64,000 bases of DNA from Gnetum montanum (taxonomy: Eukaryota; Streptophyta; Gnetopsida; Gnetales; Gnetaceae), in the NCBI GenBank assembly GCA_015680685.1, contig MNCI01008302.1:223925-287924 (forward strand). Direction: 5' to 3'. Positions within the stretch are counted from its first letter, which is position 1. Each line of letters begins with the position of its first letter. Below are positions 21,651-33,060 of the stretch, piece by piece. The position numbers and the translations under genes were made by a program. The notes under the pieces are model-generated. The model had not been told where the DNA came from. It made no database searches and saw nothing but the letters and a program-made list of their open reading frames with translations.

Positions 21651-21928
21651 TTGCAATGACGCTAAACTAGTAGTTTCATGTTTTCGCATTGGCAGTTCTA
21701 CAGTTTCACATTCTCATATTGATAGTTTTACATTTTTCCTTTTAGTAGTTTTGCATCTTCATGCCTTAGTGGTTTTCCATGACTTTAAACTGGAAAAATT
21801 TTAATCTTTACATCATACTTCGCTAGTTACATCTCGGCATTACTTTGCAAGTTTTCGTTATACATGATTACTACCAATAGGTGCCTCTTAACCAGGGTTT
21901 CATCTCATTTTGATAGGTTAAGTAAAAA

Positions 21929-24900
21929 ATGGAAGTCCATCGTGACCTCTCCACATCTTTAGCATTAGCAGATCCACATGGCAAGCTCGTAAGACAATTG
22001 AACCCTAACCTAATCGATTAGGGGTCAACCATAGCTAGCACCATAGCATCTTTAGAAACATCCCCAGACTGGCCCAAGCATCTAGTCTAAACTCTAGATT
22101 TGGAGGCCGAGGATGTAACTAAGGACCCTCTCGTCGAGACACCTGTGATCACGTCCAAGGGGGAAGTAGAAACGTTAAAACTTAGCTCCCTTCTAGATGT
22201 GCAGACACATGAAAATGTAGCTAAGATTCTGCAAGACAACATCAAAGTCTTCACATGGTCATACAACAACATGCTGGGTCTAGATCCGAGGCTGATATAG
22301 CACAACATTGTCCTAGAACCATGCATGAAGGTAGTCAAGCAGAAGGATCGTAAGATCAAACCAGAAATCGCACTAGCTTTGAGAGACGAAATCACCAAGC
22401 TATACCAAGCTAGTTTCATCCGCGCAGTTGATTATTCGGAATAGATGTCCAACATCGCTGTGGTTTCTAAGAAAATGGTAGGAATACGAATCTGTATAGA
22501 CTTCTGGGATCTGAACAGAGCAATGATCAAAGATGATTTCCCACTTCCAAGCATCGATCAACTCATTGACACTACGGCCGGTCATGCCCTACTATCCTTC
22601 ATGGATGGTTTCTCCAGCTACAACCAAATTTGTATTAATCCAAAGCATCAGCTAACAACAACCTTCATGATCCCATCGGGTACCTTTTGTCACACCATGA
22701 TGCCTTTCAGGCTCAAGAACACCAGGGCAACCTACCAATGAGCCATTACTTACATCTTCAGTGACTACATCCTAGAAATGCTAAAAGACTACGTGGATGA
22801 TGTAGCAGTCAAGTCCAAGGAGGTCGCTGATCACCCACGTGATCTAGGGGTAGTTCTTAAGTGTTGTCAAATGCATGATCTACACCTTAATCCTAAGAAA
22901 TGTATCTTTGGGGTAAAAATCGGGTGCATGTTAGGATCTGTAGTATCGGAGGCCAGAATACGGGTGGACCCTGACAAAGTTAAGGCCATAGTCAACCTGG
23001 CACCTCCTACAAACCTTAAGGAGCTACGTGGGTTGCAAGGTAGGGTACAGTTCATCCGAAGGTTTATAGAAAAGTTGACTGACAAGTTACACCCCATGCA
23101 ACATCTTCTAAAGAAAGGGGTTAACTTTGAGTGGACAACCCAGTGTCAACAAGCCTTCGATGACTTGAAGGAAGAACTTTTGCACCTCCCAATTATGCAT
23201 CCGCCATAGAGGGATAAACCTTTCTTCATCTACCTTGCCACCTCTAACACATCTATCGTAGCACTGTTATATCAGAAAAAAGACAACAGATCTGAGATAC
23301 CAGTGTATTATTTGAGTCATGCATTAATAGTGCATGAGAAAAAATACAATGAAGTGGAGAGGAATTTCCTTACCTTAGTGTTTGTGTTAAAAAAGTGGAG
23401 GCACTACCTATTTTGTAGTACAATTAACATCATCTACAAAACCAACATACTCCAGGCTATTACTAACAACTTGTATGAAAGTAGTTGGATAGCCTGATGG
23501 AAAGAAATAACCACGGAGTTCGACCTATACTACGTAATCCAGTCGTTGACTAAGGGTCAAGCCATAGCAACACAACTTACAGCCTCACCTGTCGACGACC
23601 ATGCAACCATAGATCCCAAATTCCCAGATGAGCATGTTGGAGCTATCAACATTGCCCCATCACACCTAGAAGCTACTTTACACTTCTACGATGCTTCAAC
23701 TGTGCGAGGAGGTAGTGCAGCTACCGTCATTACGTTCCCCTCTAGGGAAATGCACCCATTTGCTTATCGTTTTACATTCCCCTACACCAACAACATGGCA
23801 GAGTATGAGGGACTACTCAGAGGCCTCTTAGCTACCCAAACACTATGCATACAACACTTGGTGATTCACGGGGATTCATAACTAGTTGTGAATCAAATCA
23901 CTAAGGTCTATGCTTGTAAATCTACGCACCTACAATCCTACTACGATCTAGCTAAAAGCCTTCTTAAGCAATTTGCAATCATAGATGTGCAACACGTGCC
24001 ACACAATGAGAACACCGTGACAAATGCCTTAGCCACCCTCACACTAAACATTCCACCACACTTGTTTGCAAGTCTGCTAAATTTGATTATCGAATGTACT
24101 AAGCCTATCACTCAGGCGAGACACGTGGCCTCTATCAGCATTGCGGATACCCAAGAGTGATACGCCAACATTAAAGCCTACCTACAACATGGTGAACCCC
24201 CAAGTGGAATGACATCTACTTAGAGAGATGCGATCCACAAGTGTGCCCAGCAATATACACTCATGGGGAATGACACCCTGTGCCGACGTTCCTATGACGG
24301 GATATTACTATCATGTGTAGGTGAGGAGTAGGCGTAGAGGCTAGTTAATCAAGTACATGAGGGACTATGTGATGGACACATAGCACCTAGGGCTATGGCT
24401 ATGAAAATTAGGCACCTAGGGTACTATTGCCCCCATATGGAGTGTGACTATCTATCAAAAGTCAAGACGTGTGACATGTGCCAGAGATACGTAAATCTCA
24501 TACATGTCTCACCTACGAACTTGCATCCAACACAAATCAAGTGGCCTTTCCAATGATGGGGACTAGACCTCATAGGACCTATCATGCCTAAGTCCTCCAC
24601 AAGGCATAGTTTCATTATCACTACCACTGAGTATTTTACTAAGTGGGTGAAAGCTATCTTCCTTAGGAAAATGATGTCTCAGGAGATCTAGCACTTCATC
24701 CTAGACAACATCGTGACAAGATTTGGGCTTTGGATGACTATTGTAATCGACAATGGGCCATAATTCAGTAGTATGGAAAACCAAACCTTATACAGCAATC
24801 TAGGCATCAAGCAATCATTCTCCTCACCATATTACCCATAGGAAAATGGGTAGATGGAGGCTACAAATAAGTCCATCATAAACTTGCTGAAGCAGATGCT

Positions 24901-25399
24901 TGACAATAGTAAGAGGCAGTGGCATGAGTGAATCCTCTATGTTCTATGGGCCTATAGGATGACGTGTAGAACCGCAACAAGTAAGACCCCTTACAGTCTT
25001 GTTTATGGATCTGAAGCTATGTTGCCTCTTGAGTTGTAGGTACCATCACTCTGGATGATCCTCTCTAATTTCATGAGCGAAGCCTAGAACAATGAGTCAT
25101 GGATCATCGACCTCAACTCAATAGAGGAGGAGCGCACACAGACGCTGAGCCACATAGAGCACTACCAGAGCAAGCAATAACAAAAGCACCATGCATACTT
25201 GCATCAATGGCCAGTATAGAAGGGATACCTCATCCTCAAGGTTGCTTTTGAGCATGTGAGCAAATTCTCAACCAACTTGGAAGGCCCTTACATGGTCACT
25301 AAAGCCTTCAGGAATGGAGCCTTCAAGTTGGAAAACATAGACGACAATGAGTTCACCAACCCGATGAATCACACGTACCTCAATCCATACTACATCTAA
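21929..25399 (+). pseudogene. Pol remnant of element A: RT, RNase H, second RNase H, integrase
   Basis: One frame of 1157 codons runs from ATG at 21929 (MEVHRDLSTSLALADPHGK) to TAA at 25399 without a visible frameshift but with about 22 internal stops. RT: LPSIDQLIDTTAGHALLSFM and the polymerase motif YVDD at 22789-22800. RNase H: about 23215-23500 (VYYLSHAL). A second, archaeal-type RNase H at about 23690-24090 (HFYDAS; NMAEYEGLLRGL) marks the Tat lineage. Integrase: H-H-C-C zinc region (HEGLCDGHIA to CDMC) at 24356-24485, first Asp in WGLDLIGP, second in IDNGP, Glu in MEATNK. No chromodomain. The enzyme set reverse-transcribes and integrates the element. This copy is dead. Confidence 0.92.
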
Positions 25400-25660
25400 A
25401 GCATGGCAACAACAAGCAGCATCTGCTATGATGTTAAACTGGTAGGAACAAGTAGCGTCTGCTACAACATTAAACTAGCAACGACCGTCTGCTACATTGT
25501 AAAGCTTGCACAACTATTCCTCTATGACTATAAACTGGCACGACATGTCCACTATGATGTTAAACTAACATGTACGGTCTGCTAGGATCTTAAGCTAGAA
25601 TGATGGTCCGCTAGGACCTTAAACCAGCACATGGTCTACTAGGACCTTAAACTGGGTTCA
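25400..25660 (+). repeat. Tandem array 3 of element A
   Basis: Irregular 30-40-base units of the type gtctgctacaacattaaact followed by agca, ending with ctaggaccttaaactggg. It starts right at the pol stop codon. Confidence 0.78.
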
Positions 25661-26734
25661 CGTCATGTCCCTAGCATGCATCTGCGCCAAGTATACATCG
25701 AATGAGCATGCATAGTGCCAACATGGGGGTGGGACGTTGCAGCTCCAGAACACAGTTCACGATGCAATGGGAACAAAATTTGGAATGTAAGCGATTCCGC
25801 CACCCTTAGCATCGTGTTGACCCTCCAAAGATGTCGTATGACATCGCACTGGTCCTCTGGACCTACCATCACCATGGTCCACCACCCTGACAATAGTTCC
25901 TTGGTCAGTGCCTACCACTGAAGCTCTAGTAGTATTGTGGCCTAGCCACAATATCGTTATCCTCCAGCCCCCTACTAATGCTTGGGCTCGCATGATGTTT
26001 ACCTATGTGGTAGTTGATCCCATAGCTGAACTGAGAATGCATGCCTTTGGCAAGGATTCCAGAGCATCTGCACTCATAGCAACTTCTAGCGCCTTCAACA
26101 CTGGCTCCACCATGCCAGTGCTACCAAGGTCACTATTGGCCTTTTTGCTTTGGACACCATACACCAACAAATGTGTCCAAGAGCTTCAACATCTACAGTA
26201 AGCAAGAATTTTGCCCTTGCTTTACATCATGGCTGTTTCACTCTCTGTCATGCTTACAGGATGTGGCTGAAAGCACGTCTTTCCATAGGAGGAAATGCTA
26301 TGGCATCGTGAAGTAAGTGCCTCAACTAGCTTGGCTACTTCAGAGTGCAAATTCCATGACGTGCATAACACAGCTCACCACACGGGAAACATCTATAGGC
26401 AGGTCAAAACCCCACATGGATGTAACACAACTCATCCTGGGAAAGAAACACCTGTCCTACAAGAGGTTGAAGGTCAGCGAAAGTAAAGATAAAAATGCAA
26501 ATGACTCCCTCATGAGCACTTTGGCGAGGGAATCTGCTAAGCCTCATCTTTACCCTTTTTCCTTAACCTCCTTCCTCCCTGCTTTGTCTTTCCCCCTGCA
26601 GAAACCAATGCAACACTCTCAAGCATAGCTAAGCAACGTCTTGATGATCACCGAGCAGCAACGTTAGCATCGTGTCTTCTATGGTGTTTCATATTCTTTG
26701 TCAACATCTCTTAAGCCCATCCTCTAGATGTCAA
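25661..26734 (+). other. 3' noncoding region of element A
   Basis: Between the array and the polypurine tract. Short open frames on both strands lack any recognisable motif and differ from B and D, so I treat it as untranslated. Confidence 0.5.
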
Positions 26735-26748
26735 CAAAGAGGGGCCAA
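26735..26748 (+). other. Polypurine tract of element A
   Basis: caaagaggggccaa directly before the 3' LTR. The same tract occurs in B (43555-43567) and, on the minus strand, in D (48242-48255) and E (55585-55598). Confidence 0.8.
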
Positions 26749-28443
26749 TGAAACACCCCAAAATTTGAAGGCATGCTTGCTTCTCCAGGTCTTTGCAAAC
26801 CATGCAGCGTCATGGAATTTCTTTAGGAGATGGATGCTCTGATGTTTAGACTATCTAGTTTGGCAGGTTTTCTACCCTAGGTGTCAATAGGCTAAATGAA
26901 TTCTCCAGCCTGCCCACCTTAGTAGTTCATCCAGCCGACAACGCACTTAGGAGCGATGCGTGGAATTGTTGGCAGTGCTCAGAACACGCAAAACACTTTA
27001 GCAAGTTTTCTAAGTCAAGGAGTTTTGCTACGCTATGCTACACTATGTAGCATAGCAAAATTTAGTAGACGTTTGTAGAAGCACAGTGCTACGCTATGCT
27101 ATGCCACATAGCATAGCACAGTGTAGCAAAAACCTAGATGATCAATTCCCTCGCCCGACTTCAAGTCCTTCAGTAATGTCTTCTTCCATCAGAAAGCGGC
27201 GAACTTGGCCAAAAGCAAGCTACATTGGCCACTATGCTATGCTGAGCTACAAGGCACAGTGAGGCATAGCAATTCTGCAAAAGTGACAGAAGGCATCTCA
27301 AAGGGCGGGATTAGCAAGTTCTCAAGATTCGCAGTGCAAAAGGAAAAGTTTGTAGATTAGTGACATTTTTTGAGACTAAGGACAGCTGCTATGCTATGCT
27401 CTGCTACGTAGCATAGCATAGCATAGAAAATATGAAATAAACAATAGGGGCACTTCAAAAGTTTTCAACACATGCAGCAGAACACAACGCACATTTTTGC
27501 TTCGAACCGGTGGCTACGCTACGCTAGCGTAGCGTAGCATGGCATAACAAGATGCTACGCCACACTAACATGCTATGCTACAAAGCATAGCACAACGTAG
27601 CAAGAAGTTACACTACATCAATGAACTTCATCCATTTGCACCATTGGCACACATCTCCAAGTCCTAACAGCACAATTACAGCATAGTAGGCTCGCAATTA
27701 TAGTGTGGCAGGCTCGTAGTTAAAATGGTCATGCATGCCCATGTAACATAGACATGTCAGCATAAGCCCAAGGCATGTGGCATCCAAACTACATCTTTCA
27801 TGTGCCCTTGGTCCTATAAATACTCCAATGAGCAACGCTCGAGGGGTCCCGGATCTGGTTTTCTTGGCAATTTAGTCGGCTAACAATTTTTTTGGCTAAC
27901 AAGCCAAAAAAGTTAGCACTGTAACCTTGAGCATTGTAAGCTTTCTGTTTAACATTGTAAACAGTTAGCACTTTCAGCTGGCATTTTGTTCTGCTCTTTT
28001 CTACCACCTTGGTAGCACTTCGCATTGTTAATATCTGAGGCCGCATTGAAGCGCACAACCATCTTTCTCTACACATCTTGGTTACTCTTAGGATCTCTGC
28101 ACTTCTCAGTGCTATGCAACCGATTGTATCCACCTTGACAGAGTGAATTTGTAGCTTCAAAGTGGTGCATTTTTCTAACTACATTTTACTTTGTCTCTCG
28201 CTTATTATTGCACTTTACACTATTTTCTGTCTCTTTTACATTTAAGCATTACTCGCACTATTAGTCTTGTTTTCAAATTATCTAGTTGCAAAAGGTTATA
28301 TTAACACTGACTAAGTCTCTGTCTGATTGACTAGACCATTTCCATTCTATCCACCATGGCCCTCCCGCGGAAATGGGGTTAAGACTATCAATGAAAAATG
28401 ACCCATCGGTGTTTTCTAGCCGCTAACATTTTCGGTCACTACA
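26749..28443 (+). repeat. 3' LTR of element A
   Basis: A 1695-base partner of 5354-7083, beginning TGAAACACCCC and ending GTCACTACA. It keeps the palindrome cluster (27026-27600), the TATA box at 27815 and the R-U5 block. The following CCTAG pairs with CCTAA on the left as the target duplication. Confidence 0.9.
27513..27538. repeat. Perfect 26-base palindrome in 3' LTR A
   Basis: gctacgctacgct followed at once by its exact reverse complement. The 5' LTR equivalent (6117-6150) is slightly diverged. Confidence 0.95.
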
Positions 28444-29173
28444 CCTAGCTACAACTAGTAATTTTCATAAAATTTGATATATGATTGAGGTGGTTCTTAA
28501 TTATCTTAAGCTAGAAATTCTTCTATGTACTAGTGAAATTGATTATGTATAGAAGGTTATTTATTGTAATCTTTCAAAGTCATATCATTGTTATCATCAA
28601 GAGGGTCATATGTTTAATTCATGCTCTTTTATGCTATGAAAAAAGGCTACGCAAGCATGTTAATACTAGGTTACTACAAACACTAATAATATTTCTTCTA
28701 CAAATGTTGTACATCGTACTAAGGTTTCTTTTATAGATACTATAGATCCTACAATGATTTTTTCTACTGACATTTCAATAGTTAGTTCAACCTTTTCTTT
28801 TATCATTATTTAATAAAATTTAATTTTGAGGAATGTTTGAGTCAAATCAACTTGAAAGAATTCTTTAATGACTAAGGGGAAATACATATTTATTCCTAAG
28901 ATCTCCCAAAAACCTATTGTTGATTTAGGTGATTTTCAAATGGTACCTCATAATAAAAAATATCAAGGAACTCTATCTATTGATGATTACATGCTAAATT
29001 TTCAAAATGAACAACATGTTTGAGATATTTTAACTACTAATAATTTGTTTGCAACTATTTGTCTAGATATGAAGATAATTTCTTTTGATAATATTAATTC
29101 TATTGATAAGGCATGGGCCTCCTTCCCCTCCATCTAATGTTAAATCTTTTCATGGAATGTTTCATGTCCTACC
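28444..29173. other. AT-rich flank right of element A
   Basis: AT-rich DNA into which A inserted. A plus-strand stop-poor stretch around 28870-29010 (KYIFIPKISQKPIVDLGDF) may be a scrap of coding sequence, but I recognise nothing in it. Confidence 0.4.
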
Positions 29174-30180
29174 TGATAAGCAACAAGTAGTTCCTATGCC
29201 CAATCATACAAAGCATCAAGGTTTACTAAGTAATTTGATTGAATTCTGTAGACTTTAGCTCTCTAACTACACCTTATCTAGGTAGTGAATCTTAAAGATA
29301 TGATCGTTGTCTTCCTAGTTCCACTTGTAAGGTACAATGGTATGGTTAAGTGTAACTAAGGCATATGATTTGTATCATTTTTATATTTTTATATAATTCA
29401 CCTAAGTGTATAAAATAAAGTAATTAAATGTTTAATTAATCTAATAACTAATTAATTCCTTAAATAATCATAGCATAAGCATCTGTTCCCATCTATCATA
29501 CACATCTTGAATACATTGCAACCCTATTGGGTTACCAAGTGTAAATGCTCATGGGATTACCAAGCGTTAACATATGCTCGAGGTGGTCGTACATATGTGC
29601 ATTAATTATATGCTATTAATTAATTAATCAAATGCATTAAAATAAATTTCATAAATAGTAAATGCATTAAGAAATATTACACTAAGTCCAAGTGCTACAA
29701 GGTTAATTAAGAAAGCTCATCTTTACTACCATTCACACTGAGGTGTCTAGGTACATCAGTGCTTGAATGAAGATTTGTACACTTCTCAACTCTTTCTACA
29801 CGTACTTAGAAAATATTTTAACTCTGGAAGAAACAAACTGTAAGAGTTTGGCTATGCTACTTAACAAAGAATGCCATAAATGTAGCAAGTGCGAGCATTT
29901 ATATAGGCAAAATAAGACATTGCATCGACACGTATTCATGAATGCATCAATGGGAGCATATCAATGCATTTGCATCGACCCTCATGACTGAATGAAAACT
30001 TGTTCTCAAGTAAACAAAAGGAGAAACAAGCTCTTTACAAAATTTTGGGAAGCTATTGGATTATTAATTGACTAATTGACACATGCACTAACTCAAACTA
30101 ATGCTAAGTGCCTAAGTGTACAGATTTACAACTTTTACAAGAATTGGTGTTCATGACAACAAAATTGAACATTGTTACAA
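29174..30180 (-). repeat. LTR of element G (F1 family)
   Basis: It aligns block by block with the F1 LTR: tgataagcaac with tgatgagtggc at the inner end, tatggttaagtgtaact, and the accaagcg words. A minus-strand TATA (tgcctatataaatgct) lies near 29900. The left boundary is sharp at 29174. No primer site lies to its left, so it is probably the 3' LTR of a minus-strand element whose body extends right. The right boundary is approximate. Confidence 0.6.
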
Positions 30181-33060
30181 AAATTAATATCAAGACATGT
30201 CTCGTGGCTTGAAGATGAGGAGAAAATCAAATATTCCTAGGCAATGGAATGTCTTGAGGTGGCAAAGGATCTTCTCCTACCTTTGGTGCATCCAGTTGTT
30301 GTGGTTGAGGCTATGGAAATTGTGATTATCCCATTGCAGCTGCAATTGCTAGTGGAAGATGGAAAGCATCTAATAATGCTTTCATCTCCTTTTCCTTACT
30401 TTGGGGATCATACATGGTCGATGCAACATCACCAATATGGGCTAGTATGGAAACATCCCATGGACAAGGCATTATAGGGAACAACTCCTTCACATTGACA
30501 AACCAGACAATGAATTTTTTTTGTTTAATGTTGAATGCTCTAACAACATTTTTTAGCTCCTAAATGTCATTCATTCTATGAGCCAAGTTCTTAACTATGG
30601 ATCTTTATTTTGTAAATCTTTCTTTGAGAACATTGAGCTTAGCATTGGTCATGTCTAGCTTTTGCTTTGTCTCTTATGATGCTTGAACACAACCTCATAC
30701 AAGTATGAGTTAGCCACTTGCTTCTCTAGTTGTAACCTCAACCTTCCAATAGTTAGCATTACCAGATTTGAATAATGAAGGTTAGCAAGCTCCAAGTACT
30801 TTTTTAACTCCTTGATTTACAGCTCCTTGAGGTAGATTTCTACCTTATTGTATGCATTTAGTCCATTAAAGATGGGCTACCATACATTGGCTCCTTGTTA
30901 TAGCTACTAGAGGGCCTCATTCACCTTTGTCTTCCCTAGCTAGATATTTCTTTCATTAATTTCTTTTTGAAGGAAAATCTGGTTCCTGTAATGGTTCTTA
31001 ATCCTTTCAAACTTGAGGGCCTCATTTTTTTAGGTGGCAATTTCAATTACTAATTTTTGGTAAAGAACTTAGACCTCCTTCATCAAGAGATTATGATTTT
31101 TTGTAGTCAACCTCCTCAATTTTGTATTCAACTTGGCAAGCTAATCCTACTATTGTTAGATGAACTCCATCATCTAATCTTTTTGGGCCTCAACATTTCA
31201 CAAGAGATAGTTGTTCTAGGTCAAAACCACATTCTCTCAGTGAATCTCTAACAAGTCCTTCTGGATGTTGTAGACAGTGGCATCTACTAAGGAATGGTCA
31301 AAGATTGCCAATTCCTTTGCATAGTCAGCCTCATGAAGTTTGGATTAAAGCTATTAAAAAACTTCATCTCTGGTTCAAGCTTGGCTAAGTATAGTGGGAT
31401 TAGTGAGGTGAGCTCTTAATTCCCCAACTTTAGTAGCCAAACATCGATTTTTAGATGTGGGTGCTTCAGGTTGGGAATTGGTGATGATGAACTTTCCCTT
31501 AGCCTCCAAAAGTGCCAATTAGATTGTAGTGATGTTTTTGAAGGGTCAAAGACCTCCAAAATTTGTTTCCTAGTCCCAACTAGTTGGTCCAGCAATTCTT
31601 CATGTTGGGCTATGTTGAATCTCCCACTTGCTATACCTACGGATGTCTTCATGTCTATGAGTGTAGCAACATCTAGCAAAGAGTGAACAAAAGTATTGAG
31701 TGCTTCATCCACCACCTTGGCTACTATTTCCTACCCTTGGTGTTGCATCACCAAGATAATTGTTCCCTCACCTTTCTCCAGGCACATTGAAAAAGTAGCA
31801 ACATTCCTAAAGATCTTTGGAAATTGTTGTAATCCTGAAAGAGATACCATTACTTCCTAGGTGCTAGGATCTAATATCATAGGCATATATATTCTTTGGA
31901 TAAAGAACATCAACATTGTACCCTCCATCCCACTGATGGTTCAAGTCACCTCATTAAGATGGCTCAATGCTAGTCTATAGATAGATGATTCATCACCACT
32001 TAGTCCTACCTACTGTTGCTGGAAGAGCTACTCATGGAGTTTGCACATGCACTTAATGTCAATACGGGCCTCTGGTGTTGTTTCATAAGTGGGTGGGTGG
32101 TGGTGGTTTCTCCTCTTCTTAAATCTTGGCAAGCACCTTGTCTTTCATCATCTCTACCCATGAGGTAGCAGGAACATGTCGAAGGATGTCTTTAGACTAG
32201 TGGACTATTTCTCCCCTTTTCCACAATTTTTGAATTAGGCATAAAAAGGAAATCCCTTTCTTCCATGCTCGTTCTCCTTGAAGTGATTTTCTATCTCAAG
32301 ATAGATTAGTTGTGGGATATATAATTAGAAATTTCTTGCTCAAAGTGATACACACATGGGCAAAAAAGGTTGTTACTATAGTTAGCCTCATTGTCGAATT
32401 GAGGTTATAGGTGGCTATTTTGAAGTATGCTCATTTTGCCATTGTAAGTGCACTGTATTCCTTGCGGTCAACTCAATAGCACCACTAGATCCACTCCTTC
32501 TTCATCTCTAGGTTTGCTTGCATTGAGATTTCTACCAAATTTTCCCCAGTGGCTAGCAACCCAAGGGCCTGAGAGATGGCCTTCACCGAATAAGACAAAC
32601 TAATGTCCTTGACTTTCACCGTGGCATCAAGCTGCCTATTTTTCTAGAAGAGATAGGTTTCCCCCATGATCATTCCCCACTAGATGTAAGGGTAGGTTAC
32701 ATGGGAGAAGTCTAGAGTTGGGTCTTAACTTCTTCTAGGACAAAGTCCAAGAAAGAACCAAAGTTCAGTTCTTAAAGAACCACTCGTTTAATCTTATTAG
32801 CCTTGATTTGCCATAGGTAAGCATTAGTTAAAGTGACCTCAAGGTTTGACCTTGGTCCTAGTGCCTCATCCTAGTGGGGTTGCTTTGTTTTAGCTTCAAT
32901 AATCTATCAAACAGATTCCACTTCAGGCTCCTCCCAAAGAGGTCTAGTTGCATGTGTTTCAGTTGCCTATTCCTAAGGCTATTCCAACTATTAGTCCCTT
33001 CTAGTTTTTTCTTGCTTGTCCCTTGGCTGGGATAGTTCCACCTCCACCCCACATTAATCC
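30181..33060 (-). pseudogene. Unrecognised accessory reading frame of element G
   Basis: The minus strand carries a long, stop- and frameshift-broken coding-like track. It includes SYSVKAISQALGLLATGENL, KEYSALTMAKWAYFKIATYN and WKKGISFLCLIQKLWKRGEI, then a helical stretch at 31715-31416 (MVDEALNTFVHSLLDVATLI), and ends with a Pro/Gln-rich part near 30300. It resembles, in general feel only, the extra 3' frames found in some plant Ty3/gypsy elements. I cannot assign a family. Codon-level conservation was not testable here. Confidence 0.4.

Larger units (their letters stand above)
5354..28443 (+). mobile_element. Element A: complete 23-kb Tat-like Ty3/gypsy LTR retrotransposon
   Basis: The two LTRs (5354-7083 and 26749-28443) begin TGAAACA and end in ACTATA or ACTACA. 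The flanks are CCTAA on the left and CCTAG on the right, a five-base target duplication with one change. Inside, in order, are the primer site (7091), gag (7537), protease (10755), a tandem array (11515), a long antisense spliced gene (20958 to 11863), a second array (21295), RT/RNase H/second RNase H/integrase (21929-25399), a third array (25400) and a polypurine tract (26735). The second RNase H and the lack of a chromodomain point to the Tat lineage. A 4.6-kb N1 element at 15830-20458 is nested, so the unnested length is about 18.5 kb. All frames are broken by stops. Confidence 0.9.

Noticed and set aside
25700-26630. Several 60-100-codon frames on both strands
   Set aside because: They overlap each other, lack motifs and sit in the 3' noncoding region of element A; similar frames are absent in B and D.
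29120-29230. Coding-like plus-strand stretch (SFHGMFHVLPDKQQVVPMPN)
   Set aside because: Most of it lies in the LTR of element G, which aligns with the F1 LTR at the DNA level; no gene is implied.
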